DNA of 64,000 nt, from NCBI RefSeq assembly GCF_042666435.1, contig NZ_JBHTDC010000001.1:1550001-1614000 (forward strand), given 5' to 3'. The stretch comes from Allosphingosinicella sp042666435. GTDB lineage: Bacteria > Pseudomonadota > Alphaproteobacteria > Sphingomonadales > Sphingomonadaceae. Both the position numbers and the translations under genes were made by a program. The notes beneath the pieces were generated by a model. That model was not told where the DNA came from, did no database searches, and saw only the letters and a program-made list of their open reading frames with translations. Below, piece by piece: positions 1 through 8,056 of this stretch (positions are counted from its first letter, which is position 1; the number at the start of each line of letters is the position of its first letter).

Positions 1-2
1 AG

Positions 3-248
3 GGAAAGGTCCAGCGCGAAGGCGAGGTGATTCACGTCATCACCGACCAGGTCGAAGACTACACCCCCCTCCTCCGCACCGTCGGCGATCTGCCTTTCCC
101 GCATCGCACCGGTCATGGCGATGGCGCGAGGCACGCCGGCAGCCCCGACCGCGGCGAACCGGGGTGGAAGGAGCGGTCTGACCGTCTGTCACCGAGCGCT
201 CGCCACGCGGACTCCGTCCTTCGCCAGAAGAGCCGCGACTTCCACTGA
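3..248 (+). CDS. dnaE2: Error-prone DNA polymerase DnaE2, C-terminal fragment
   Basis: Only the last 81 codons are inside the window; the gene enters from the left edge in the frame starting at base 3. The fragment begins GKVQREGEVIHVI and ends KSRDFH. This matches the end of DnaE2-type error-prone DNA polymerases: the OB-fold strand 'GxVQxEGEVxHV', then a histidine/glycine/arginine-rich tail, then a terminal K-[ST]-RDF motif. DnaE2 works with ImuA and ImuB in SOS-induced translesion synthesis in many Alphaproteobacteria; those genes would lie upstream, outside the window. A GTG at 27 is only an internal codon. The identification rests on recall of the family's C-terminus, not on an alignment. 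Confidence 0.85.
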   Translation, partial: GKVQREGEVIHVITDQVEDYTPLLRTVGDLPFPHRTGHGDGARHAGSPDRGEPGWKERSDRLSPSARHADSVLRQKSRDFH

Positions 249-323
249 GCAACGCTCTCGGGCTCATGACTGGCGCTTGCCGCCCGCGCCAATTAGATGG
301 GCAAACCCCAATCAGGAATTTCC

Positions 324-764
324 ATGCGCCCTTATCTTCCGGCTTTCGCCACAATCCTCCTCGTCGCGACCCCTGCATCCGCCCTCAAGCCACCGCGCGA
401 GGAATCGCCCGCCAACCGGGAAATCCTCGCCGCGGTCGGCGCCGGCAACAGCGACGCGGCGCTGGAGCAGGCGATCGCGGCGGCCGCCGCTTACCCGCTC
501 GGAAGCCTGCAAAATCCGGTCCGGGTCGCGGGACCGGAAGGGGAGCGAAGCTACCTCGCTCGCCTGCGCTGCGCCGACGGCGCCAGCCCCGATATCGGCG
601 CCAAGCGGCCCGCGGGCGTCAGCGGCTACGGTTCGGTGGCGAATCTCTATCCGCTCGACTGTCGCGCCGCCGGCCCGGGCAAGCTCGATCTGGTGATGGA
701 CCAATATCATGCCGAGCATGTCGAGACGCGCGCGCCGGCCGGATTCACGTTCGAGACGCGCTGA
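324..764 (+). CDS. Secreted protein of unknown function
   Basis: 146 codons. The start is the ATG at 324, with AGGAA a few bases upstream; a GTG-free in-frame ATG at 297 would add nine residues ahead of the signal peptide and is less likely. The N-terminus (MRPYLPAFATILLVATPASA) is a clear Sec signal peptide with an AxA cleavage site, so the product should be periplasmic. The mature part has two cysteines (in the LRCADG and LDCRAAG stretches) that could form a disulfide. I do not recognise a domain. It is followed after 3 bases by the metallo-beta-lactamase-fold gene, so the two are probably cotranscribed. Confidence 0.6.
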   Translation: MRPYLPAFATILLVATPASALKPPREESPANREILAAVGAGNSDAALEQAIAAAAAYPLGSLQNPVRVAGPEGERSYLARLRCADGASPDIGAKRPAGVSGYGSVANLYPLDCRAAGPGKLDLVMDQYHAEHVETRAPAGFTFETR

Positions 765-767
765 CCG

Positions 768-1868
768 GTGCCAGGCGCCCGGGTCTGGCTGAGGCGGCTC
801 GGCACCCTATTGCTGTTCGCCGTGGTGGCGCTCTGCTTCGCGCCGACCCTGGCGCCGCCGTTCCTCGACCGCATCTATTATCGCGGCCCCGCCAGCGGCC
901 ATTTCGACGGCGAGCGTTTCTTCAACCCCGATGCCGGAGGAAAGGAAGCGGCCGCCCATGCGGGCGGACGAATGGGCTTCCTCAGTCGCTTCTTCACCGG
1001 AGACCGCGCGCCATGGCCGGAGCAGGTGCCGGTGCGCCAGGGCCGACCGCCCACCAGGGTCCACGGCGAGACAATGCGGGCCACCTGGATCGGCCATTCA
1101 ACCATGCTCGTGCAGACCCAGGGGCTCAACATCCTCACCGATCCGATCTGGTCGGATCGCGCTTCGCCTTTGTCGTTCCTGGGCCCTCGGCGCGTGCGCA
1201 GGCCGGGCGTGGCCTTCGCTGACCTGCCCCCGATCGACCTCGTCCTCGTCAGCCACAATCACTACGATCATATGGACCTGCCGAGCCTGAAGCGGCTTTG
1301 GGAGCGCGACCGGCCGCTGATCGTCACCAGCCTCGGCAACGACACGATCCTGGGCGATGCCGGCATCGCCTCGATCGCGCTCGACTGGGATGGCTCGGTG
1401 AAGGCTGGAAAAGCGATCGTCGCGGTCGAACGTAACCGCCACTGGAGTTCGCGCCGGGGCACCGATCGAAACCGGGCTTTATGGTCCGCCTTCACCGTGC
1501 GCCTGCCCGGCGGCAATCTCTTCTTCGCCGGCGACACCGGTTATGGTGATGGGGCCTGGATAAGGAAAGCCGCCGCGAGAGGGCCTGTCCGCCTCGCCAT
1601 CATCCCGATCGGCGCCTATGAGCCGCGCGATTTCATGGCCGCCAATCATATCGACCCGAGCGAGGCGGTGCGTATCTTCGAAGCGCTGGACCCGGCCATG
1701 GCGATCGGCGTCCACTGGGGCACGTTCCAGCTTACCTTCGAACCGATCGACGAGCCGGTGCGTCGCCTGGCGGCGCTCAGGCGGGCGGGCGCCATAGCGC
1801 CCGGACGCTTCGCCGCCGTCGAGGCGGGCCGGAGCGTCGAGGTGCCGCCGCTCGCGCGGCCTCGCTGA
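768..1868 (+). CDS. Metallo-beta-lactamase-fold hydrolase (NAPE-PLD / RomA-like)
   Basis: 366 residues, GTG start 3 bases after the preceding gene. The first 30 residues form one hydrophobic helix, so the enzyme is probably membrane-anchored with its active site in the periplasm. The MBL fold shows in an IGHST strand near residue 108, the zinc motif HNHYDH at 163-168 (HxHxDH), FAGDTGYG around 253 (metal-bridging Asp) and a late GVHWGTF with the final His near 316. This arrangement is that of the N-acylphosphatidylethanolamine phospholipase D / outer-membrane-associated RomA group of the superfamily. The true substrate cannot be read from the sequence; a phosphodiester of a membrane lipid is a reasonable guess. 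Confidence 0.8.
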   Translation: MPGARVWLRRLGTLLLFAVVALCFAPTLAPPFLDRIYYRGPASGHFDGERFFNPDAGGKEAAAHAGGRMGFLSRFFTGDRAPWPEQVPVRQGRPPTRVHGETMRATWIGHSTMLVQTQGLNILTDPIWSDRASPLSFLGPRRVRRPGVAFADLPPIDLVLVSHNHYDHMDLPSLKRLWERDRPLIVTSLGNDTILGDAGIASIALDWDGSVKAGKAIVAVERNRHWSSRRGTDRNRALWSAFTVRLPGGNLFFAGDTGYGDGAWIRKAAARGPVRLAIIPIGAYEPRDFMAANHIDPSEAVRIFEALDPAMAIGVHWGTFQLTFEPIDEPVRRLAALRRAGAIAPGRFAAVEAGRSVEVPPLARPR

Positions 1869-1877
1869 CCGCGCCGC

Positions 1878-2270
1878 TTAGGCCGGCCCGACCCGGAAGA
1901 CACAGAATTTGTTGCCGTCGAGGTCGCGGAAATAGGCGCCGTAAAAGGCGCTGTCGCCTTCCGGCCCGCGCAAGCCCGGCGCGCCCTCGTCGCTGCCGCC
2001 CAGCTCCAGCGCCTTGGCGTGGAAGGCATCGACCTTGGTCCGCTCATCCACCGCGATGGCGACCATATTGCCGTTGCCGACGGTCGCGGGCTGCTGGTCG
2101 TAGGGCCTGGTCACCGCCATGGCCGGACGATCCAGCCTGGTGCCGTACATGGTGAAGCCGTTCTGCGGAAACTCCATGATCCGCTTGGCGCCGATCGAGC
2201 CGAACAGCGTGTCGTAAAAGCCACGCGCGCGATCGATGTCGTTGGTGCCGACGGTCGCATATCCGATCAT
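1878..2270 (-). CDS. VOC (glyoxalase/bleomycin resistance) family protein
   Basis: 130 residues. Start at the ATG at 2270, behind a strong purine-rich ribosome site (GGGGGGAAGA). The protein opens MIGYATVGTNDIDRARGFYD, the typical first beta-alpha unit of vicinal-oxygen-chelate proteins, and ends with the second unit FYGAYFRDLDGNKFCVF, where family members carry the last metal-ligand Glu; here that place reads K-F-C-V-F, so metal binding is doubtful. VOC proteins of this small type are usually cytoplasmic and of unknown substrate. It is convergent with the MBL-fold gene (9 bp apart). Confidence 0.8.
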   Translation of the reverse strand: MIGYATVGTNDIDRARGFYDTLFGSIGAKRIMEFPQNGFTMYGTRLDRPAMAVTRPYDQQPATVGNGNMVAIAVDERTKVDAFHAKALELGGSDEGAPGLRGPEGDSAFYGAYFRDLDGNKFCVFRVGPA

Positions 2271-2335
2271 TCTTCCCCCCTTTTCAATTTGCAAGCGGCG
2301 CGAGCGGCCGGTTCGAGCGGCCGCTCGCCGAAGCG

Positions 2336-2866
2336 TCACACGCCCACGCAGTCGCCGACGCGCTTGCCGGTGGTGCGGGCCTTGATGGTCATGGTCATGC
2401 CGCCGGGCAGTCCGCTCGTCTCCATGTCCATCATCATGTCGTAGCTTTCCGGGCCGTAAGTGCCGTCCATCTTCATCTCGATGGACCCCGGCATCTGGCC
2501 GCCGGTGCAGGTCATGGTGCCGGTCATACGGCCATTGTCCATCGCCCAATCCTGGTACGTGCAGTTGCTATTCTCCTGCACGGCCAGGAAGTTGGCGTTG
2601 GGCTTGGCCGCCTGCTCGGGCGTGATGCAGTTGCGCACCGTGGTCTTCTGGCCGATCATCTGGCCGAGCGCGTCGTCGGGGACCCCCGGGGCGCTGGCCG
2701 AGACGATCTCGTTGGTAGCCTCCCACTCGCCCGGCTCGATCTTCATGGTCGAGAGCTCGCCCGCCACTTCCTCGGCGGTCATGTCCTGATTCTGGGGCTT
2801 CTGCACCATCCAGTCGCAGCCGGCGAGGAGCAGCAAGGCGGCGGTGCAGAGCAAGCGATTTTTCAT
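2336..2866 (-). CDS. DUF3617-type lipoprotein
   Basis: 176 residues. The N-terminus is a lipoprotein signal with lipobox LLAGC (Cys16), so the product is exported and lipidated. The body has the pattern of DUF3617 proteins: an 'EPGEWE' strand near residue 45, a VRNCIT Cys in the middle, a paired Cys in NSNCTYQD, then MTGTMTCTGG and a final Cys in GDCVGV, giving two likely disulfides. It is very rich in methionine. The molecular function of the family is unknown. Start ATG at 2866 preceded by AAGGAG. Confidence 0.75.
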   Translation of the reverse strand: MKNRLLCTAALLLLAGCDWMVQKPQNQDMTAEEVAGELSTMKIEPGEWEATNEIVSASAPGVPDDALGQMIGQKTTVRNCITPEQAAKPNANFLAVQENSNCTYQDWAMDNGRMTGTMTCTGGQMPGSIEMKMDGTYGPESYDMMMDMETSGLPGGMTMTIKARTTGKRVGDCVGV

Positions 2867-2890
2867 CGGAGCGTCTCCTTGGGAAAGGGT

Positions 2891-4231
2891 TTACTGGCCG
2901 GCCGCGGCGGAGGCGCCGGGCTTGAGCAGGTCGAGGACGGCGACCGTCATCGCCTCGGTGCCGAGGCGAACCGAAGGCTCGGCCGCGACCTTGAAGAAAG
3001 GCGAATGGTGGGACGGCACAGGCGGGCCGCCGGCATCTTCGGCATCGATATCGGCCTGGGGCGTGCCGCCGACCGCGAAATAGGCGCCGGGAACTTTATG
3101 TTCGGGCTGGACGAAATAAGCGAAATCCTCGGCGCCCATGCCCTCGCGCGGCTCGAAATGGAGCACGTCCTCGCCGAAATGAGCCTGGAAGACTTGGCGC
3201 ATGCGGGCGGTGAGCTCAGGGTCGTTCATGGTCGCCGGCGTGGATTCGAACGAGACCTTCACTTCCGGCAATTTGTCCTCGGGAAGGCCGTTCATCCGGC
3301 CGACATTGGTCGCGATCCGCTTGATGCCTTCGAGCAATTTCTGCCGCGTCTCCTCGTCATCGGAGCGGACGGTGAGCTGCATCTCGGCGCGGTCGGAAAT
3401 GATGTTGTGCTTCAGGCCCGAATGGAACGAGCCGACGGTGACGACGCCGGGCTTCAGCGGCGCGATCTCGCGGCTGACCAGGGTCTGGAGCGCCATGACG
3501 ATCTCGGCGCCCATGACGATCGGGTCCTTGCCCATATGCGGGCTGGCGCCGTGCGCGCCGACGCCGTGGACGACGATGTCGACGCTGTCGGACGAGGAAT
3601 AATTGAGCCCCGGCTCCATGATGAGCTTGCCCGTCGGCGTCCCCGCCGAGACGTGGAAGGCGAGCGCGTAATCGGGCTTGGGAAAGCGGGTGTAGAGTCC
3701 GTCCTCGAGCATCTTGCGCGCGCCGCCGATCCGTTCCTCGGCCGGCTGGACGATGAACAGGATCGTGCCCCGCCAGCGGTCCTTCATTGCGGCGAGCCGT
3801 CGGGCGGTGCCGACCAAAGAGGTGATGTGCACGTCATGCCCACAGGCGTGCATCACCGGCATCTCCTTGCCGTCTATGTCGACCTGCCGCGCGGTGGACG
3901 AATAAGGAAGGCCGCTATCCTCCTTGACGGGCAAGCCGTCCATATCGGCGCGGACCAGCACGGTCGGCCCCTCGCCATTCTTCATGATGCCAACGACTCC
4001 GGTGCCTCCGACACCTTCGGTGACCGTCGCGCCGGCCGCGCGCAGCTCCTTGGCCATGATCCTGGCGGTGCGGGTCTCGACGTAGCTGAGCTCCGGATTC
4101 TTGTGGAAATCGAGGAACAAGGCTTCGAGATGCTTGTCGTAATCGGCCTTCACCGCCGGCGCGAAATCGGGCGCGGCCAGCGCCGGAGCGGCGAGCAGGG
4201 CAGTGGCAAGGAACAGCGGCTTCAGGCGCAT
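2891..4231 (-). CDS. Exported M20-family amidohydrolase (aminoacylase/carboxypeptidase-like)
   Basis: 446 residues. Signal peptide MRLKPLFLATALLAAPALAA, cleavage probably after residue 20, so the enzyme is periplasmic. Peptidase family M20D features: VLVRADMDGLPVKE around 92-104, the metal motif HACGHD at 128-133, PAEE in FIVQPAEERIGGA, and REGMGAEDFAYF towards the end. Members hydrolyse N-acyl amino acids, hippurate or amino-acid conjugates with a binuclear metal centre. It lies 24 bp downstream of the DUF3617 gene start on the opposite reading order, so on the minus strand it is transcribed first and the DUF3617 gene second, possibly as one operon with the VOC gene. Confidence 0.85.
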   Translation of the reverse strand: MRLKPLFLATALLAAPALAAPDFAPAVKADYDKHLEALFLDFHKNPELSYVETRTARIMAKELRAAGATVTEGVGGTGVVGIMKNGEGPTVLVRADMDGLPVKEDSGLPYSSTARQVDIDGKEMPVMHACGHDVHITSLVGTARRLAAMKDRWRGTILFIVQPAEERIGGARKMLEDGLYTRFPKPDYALAFHVSAGTPTGKLIMEPGLNYSSSDSVDIVVHGVGAHGASPHMGKDPIVMGAEIVMALQTLVSREIAPLKPGVVTVGSFHSGLKHNIISDRAEMQLTVRSDDEETRQKLLEGIKRIATNVGRMNGLPEDKLPEVKVSFESTPATMNDPELTARMRQVFQAHFGEDVLHFEPREGMGAEDFAYFVQPEHKVPGAYFAVGGTPQADIDAEDAGGPPVPSHHSPFFKVAAEPSVRLGTEAMTVAVLDLLKPGASAAAGQ

Positions 4232-4319
4232 CGATCAATCCCCCTCAGTTTGGAGGATTGGTAGCGCCTGGCCGCGCCGCTGGCTATCCCGTAGCGATGG
4301 TGCCGATGGGTGTGAGAAT

Positions 4320-4334
4320 GTTCTTTATTTGTTC
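4320..4334. promoter_or_regulatory. LexA (SOS) box GTTC-N7-GTTC
   Basis: GTTCTTTATTTGTTC is an exact direct-repeat LexA site of the alphaproteobacterial type with an A/T-only spacer. It sits inside a longer imperfect palindrome (GTGAGAA ... TTCTCAC). It is in the 120-odd bases between the divergent M20 amidohydrolase gene and the LysM-nuclease gene, 25 bases ahead of the first in-frame GTG of the latter. About one match of this strictness is expected by chance in 64 kb, so position and AT-rich spacer are what make it convincing. Confidence 0.65.
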
Positions 4335-4358
4335 TCACGCCCGTGCTACAAGTGCGGC

Positions 4359-5324
4359 GTGCGATCTGCGATCCCAGTTTTTGGTGAATCCAATGTGCGG
4401 CGAGACCGATTGGGCGTCTCCGCCTTCGAGATATATTTGCGAACCGGAAGACGCGTCAAAGATATCGAGGTAAAGTTCAATCCTTGGCATGGCCCGGACA
4501 ACGGTCGGTCCACCTTTGCCGGGACCGGGAGATATTTTCCGGGAGGTGGACAGTTCGGTGGCGGCGGCGCCTCTGGCCGTTGGAACGATTATCAACGACT
4601 TAATCCCAGGAATCCGCGCAATCACTCCATCTACGTCGTGAAGCGGGGTGACACTCTCAGCCGGATCGCCGCGCTGCGCAAAGGGTTGCGCGTGTCGGAT
4701 CTTGGGTGATTCAACAACATTCGGGACGTCGACAGTCTGCGCGTAGGCCAGCGCCTGATGGTTCCCAACCAGGCGTATCTCGACGCCGGACGCCGGACGC
4801 GGACGGACCTCCTTAATCTCGCATTCTATGTGGAAACGCACGGAGGGCGCATGCCGCCCGACGTCGCCCAAGTGCCGAGCATCGAGGAGCAGCTCAATTC
4901 GAACTGGCGGAACGTTCGGAAGAACGGCTACGCGTTTCATATCGACGTGATCAACAGGACGAGGCGGGCCAATGGAGAGGTCACACTCAATCCCGAGCCG
5001 CAGCGGTCAAAACGGTCACAGTCCGAAGCGGGCGGCGCGGATCGGCGTTCCACTGACGATGGCGGTCACTTTATTGCTGCCCGTTTCTACGGCCCGCGCG
5101 ACACCTTCAACCATTTCGCCCAGGACGCCAGCTTCAATCGCGGCGCCTATCGCGCTCTCGAGGACAGATGGGCGAAGGAGCTTAAGGCAGGGCGTCGAGT
5201 CTTTGTCGACATCATTGCCCATTATGAGGGGACATCGAGCCGCCCGGCCAGCCTTACCGTTGCTTGGATTATCGACGGCAAGCGAGAGCGGAAGAAATTT
5301 CCAAACGAAAGCAAAGGCAAGTGA
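4359..5324 (+). pseudogene. LysM-linked DNA/RNA non-specific endonuclease toxin, interrupted by one TGA
   Basis: One frame runs from about 4359 to 5324 with a single in-frame TGA at 4707-4709. Before it: an N-terminal stretch with EIYLRTGRRV and VKFNPWHGPDNG, a glycine-rich linker, then the first half of a LysM domain (YVVKRGDTLSRIA). Directly after it the LysM continues as FNNIRDVDSLRVGQRLMVPN, so a Trp codon (TGG) was probably replaced. The C-terminal ~85 residues resemble Endonuclea_NS_2 toxins of the B. subtilis YeeF type: DDGGHFIAARFYGP with the catalytic His, then SFNRGAYRALEDRW. The nuclease part alone is open from the ATG at 4758 (188 aa). The start is uncertain (GTG 4359 or 4395). 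Could be a relic, a sequencing error, or a readthrough product. Confidence 0.7.
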
Positions 5325-5325
5325 A

Positions 5326-5751
5326 ATGAAGGACAGGCTCGACAAGATCGGTCCGATAATAAGCGCGATCGGCGGCGAGGGGGCAGAGATCGTCGGCGGC
5401 GATCCCGACGGGCTTTACATCTATGCCGAGCCGGACGGCGGCGCTGTATATGCGGCGGTCTTCAAGGACGAAGGGGAGGCCGTCCGCTACTTCGACCCCA
5501 CCGACAACCTTTTCGATCTCATTCGTGATGCTTGGGAAGCCGAAAATTCGGATGAGGCAAAGCGTTGGGCCGTCATGGAATATGAGGTTCAAGGCACCAA
5601 ATTCGACGTCCAATTCAGGTATCCGGAAGAACTCGATCCGAACGACTATTCATCGGATCGCCGCGAGGCTGCGCTCAAGAAGCGTTATGGCGACAAGCCG
5701 GTGATTTACCCCCCCATGCCGGAGCATTTTCAGGAACTGAAGAGCGAGTAA
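5326..5751 (+). CDS. Immunity protein of the YezG (DUF600) type
   Basis: 141 residues, starting one base after the toxin stop, with AAAGG inside the toxin 3' end as ribosome site. It is acidic with few lysines, as immunity proteins often are. The second half, WAVMEYEVQGTKFDVQFRYPEEL followed by a conserved RR-EAALKKRYGDKP, is the layout of DUF600/YezG proteins, which in Bacillus neutralise the YeeF nuclease; the partner here carries that same nuclease fold. The gene is intact although the toxin is interrupted, which fits selection for protection against siblings or simple lag in decay. Assignment is by pattern and by neighbour; a distant family is possible. Confidence 0.6.
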   Translation: MKDRLDKIGPIISAIGGEGAEIVGGDPDGLYIYAEPDGGAVYAAVFKDEGEAVRYFDPTDNLFDLIRDAWEAENSDEAKRWAVMEYEVQGTKFDVQFRYPEELDPNDYSSDRREAALKKRYGDKPVIYPPMPEHFQELKSE

Positions 5752-5841
5752 AGGCGCGCGCGCACCGGGCTGCGAGCTTCGCTGCTTCTTTGTTCCTCCC
5801 TCGGCCATTGCCGACCGGACCACAATCGCCATATTCAGCTT

Positions 5842-8046
5842 ATGCCCATCGCCATTCGCACCGGCCTCGAAGAGCCGGACACCGGGAAAGCGTTCGTCCC
5901 GCACCGTCCCCAGCGCCCCGAAAAGGCGGAGGGTGGGAAGGCGTTTCGGATCGTGTCGGACTATTCGCCGGCGGGCGACCAGCCGACCGCGATCGCCGAG
6001 ATCGTCGAGCAGATGCGCGCCGGCGAGAAGGACCAGGTGCTGCTCGGCGTCACCGGATCGGGCAAGACCTTCACCATGGCCAAGGTGATCGAGGAATTGC
6101 AGCGCCCGGCGCTCGTGCTCGCGCCCAACAAGATCCTAGCCGCCCAGCTCTATGGCGAGTTCAAGAGCTTCTTCCCCGACAACGCCGTCGAATATTTCGT
6201 CAGCTATTACGATTATTACCAGCCCGAGGCCTACGTCCCACGCTCCGACACCTACATCGAGAAGGAAAGCTCGGTGAACGAGGCGATCGACCGGATGCGG
6301 CACAGCGCCACCCGGTCCTTGCTCGAGCGCGACGACGTCATCATCGTCGCCTCGGTGTCGTGCATCTACGGCATCGGCTCGGTCGAGACCTATTCGGCGA
6401 TGGTCTTCAGCCTCAAGAAGGGCGAGAGCGTCGATCAGCGCGAGATCATCCGCAAGCTGGTCGCGCTCCAGTATAAGCGCAACGACCAGGGCTTCGCGCG
6501 CGGCAATTTCCGGGTGCGCGGCGACAATCTGGAGATATTCCCATCCCATTATGAGGACACCGCTTGGCGGATCAATTTCTTCGGCGACGAAGTGGAGGAG
6601 ATCGTCGAGTTCGATCCGCTGACCGGTAAGAAGGTGGCGTCGCTCGAACATGTGAAAGTCTATGCCAACTCCCATTATGTGACGCCCGGGCCGACCTTGA
6701 AGCAGGCGATGGAGGGAATCCGGCACGAACTCGCCGAGCGGCTGAAGGAGCTGGTCGCCGAGGGCAAATTGCTCGAAGCGCAAAGGCTCGAGCAGCGCAC
6801 CAATTTCGACCTGGAGATGATCGCCGCCACCGGTTCTTGCGCCGGCATCGAGAATTACAGCCGCTTCCTCACCGGCCGCCTGCCGGGCGAGCCGCCGCCG
6901 ACTTTGTTCGAATATATTCCCGAAAACGCGCTTCTGTTCATCGATGAGAGTCATCAGACCGTGCCGCAGATCGGCGCGATGGCGCGGGGCGACCATCGCC
7001 GCAAGATCACGCTCGCCGAATATGGCTTCCGGCTGCCGAGCTGCATCGACAATCGGCCGCTGAGATTCAACGAATGGGACGCGATGCGCCCGCAATCGGT
7101 GGCGGTGTCGGCGACGCCGGGCGGCTGGGAGATGGAGCAGACCGGCGGCGTCTTCTCAGAGCAGGTGATCCGCCCGACCGGGCTCATCGATCCGCCGGTC
7201 ACCATCAAGCCGGTGGAAGACCAGGTCGACGACCTCATCTTCGAAGCCAAGGCGACGGCGCAAAAGGGCTATCGCACCCTCGTTACCACGCTCACCAAGC
7301 GGATGGCCGAGGATCTCACGGAATTCCTCCACGAGGCCGGCCTCCGCGTCCGCTACATGCACAGCGATGTGGAGACGCTGGAGCGGATCGAGCTGATTCG
7401 CGACCTCCGGCTCGGCGTCTACGACGTGCTCGTTGGCATCAACCTGCTGCGCGAAGGGCTCGACATCCCCGAATGTGGTCTCGTCGCCATCCTTGACGCC
7501 GACAAGGAAGGCTTCCTCCGCTCCGAAACCTCGCTCATCCAGACCATCGGCCGCGCCGCCCGCAACGTCGAAGGCCGGGTAATCCTCTACGCCGACCGGG
7601 TCACCGGATCGATGGAACGCGCGCTTCGCGAGACCGACCGGCGGCGGGAAAAGCAGCGGGAATATAACGAAGCGCACGGCATCACGCCGACCACGATCAA
7701 GCGCAACATCGCCGACGTGCTGGCGGATGTCTCGCAACGCGACAGCGTCATCGTCGACACCGGCGACGACGACCGGCCGCATTTGGTCGGCCACAACCTC
7801 AGAGCCTATATCAACGACCTCGAGCAGCGGATGCGCAAGGCCGCCGGCGACTTGGAATTCGAGGAAGCCGGCCGGCTCCGCGACGAAATCCGCCGCCTCG
7901 AAGCGGACGAGCTTGGCCTCCCCGACCATGAAAAGAAGGCGCCGCTCATGGGCCGCTCCAACGAAGGCAAGCCGGGAACCCGCAAAACCCGATATGGCAA
8001 GCAGAAGCAGATGCGCATGGGCAAGCGGGCTGGGGGGAGCCGTTAG
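5842..8046 (+). CDS. uvrB: UvrABC system protein B
   Basis: 734 residues. DNA-damage recognition helicase-like subunit of nucleotide excision repair. It has an alphaproteobacterial N-terminal extension of about 35 residues, then FRIVSDYSPAGDQPTAI, Walker A GVTGSGKT (69-76), the beta-hairpin region YYDYYQPEAYVP, the DEAD-like box LLFIDESHQT, helicase motif GINLLREGLDIPE with motif VI QTIGRAARN, and a C-terminal UVR motif (LEQRMRKAAGDLEFEEAGRLRDEI, abbreviated here) that contacts UvrC. No LexA box was seen in the 90 bp upstream, unlike uvrA. Confidence 0.98.
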   Translation: MPIAIRTGLEEPDTGKAFVPHRPQRPEKAEGGKAFRIVSDYSPAGDQPTAIAEIVEQMRAGEKDQVLLGVTGSGKTFTMAKVIEELQRPALVLAPNKILAAQLYGEFKSFFPDNAVEYFVSYYDYYQPEAYVPRSDTYIEKESSVNEAIDRMRHSATRSLLERDDVIIVASVSCIYGIGSVETYSAMVFSLKKGESVDQREIIRKLVALQYKRNDQGFARGNFRVRGDNLEIFPSHYEDTAWRINFFGDEVEEIVEFDPLTGKKVASLEHVKVYANSHYVTPGPTLKQAMEGIRHELAERLKELVAEGKLLEAQRLEQRTNFDLEMIAATGSCAGIENYSRFLTGRLPGEPPPTLFEYIPENALLFIDESHQTVPQIGAMARGDHRRKITLAEYGFRLPSCIDNRPLRFNEWDAMRPQSVAVSATPGGWEMEQTGGVFSEQVIRPTGLIDPPVTIKPVEDQVDDLIFEAKATAQKGYRTLVTTLTKRMAEDLTEFLHEAGLRVRYMHSDVETLERIELIRDLRLGVYDVLVGINLLREGLDIPECGLVAILDADKEGFLRSETSLIQTIGRAARNVEGRVILYADRVTGSMERALRETDRRREKQREYNEAHGITPTTIKRNIADVLADVSQRDSVIVDTGDDDRPHLVGHNLRAYINDLEQRMRKAAGDLEFEEAGRLRDEIRRLEADELGLPDHEKKAPLMGRSNEGKPGTRKTRYGKQKQMRMGKRAGGSR

Positions 8047-8056
8047 GGCCTTTCCC

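Noticed and set aside
2879..4264. Long plus-strand frame opposite the M20 amidohydrolase
   Set aside because: No domain and odd composition; the minus-strand gene has a signal peptide and metal motifs.
5752..5841. LexA box upstream of uvrB
   Set aside because: Only one GTTC half-site (in TTTGTTCCTCC) is present, without a partner at N7.
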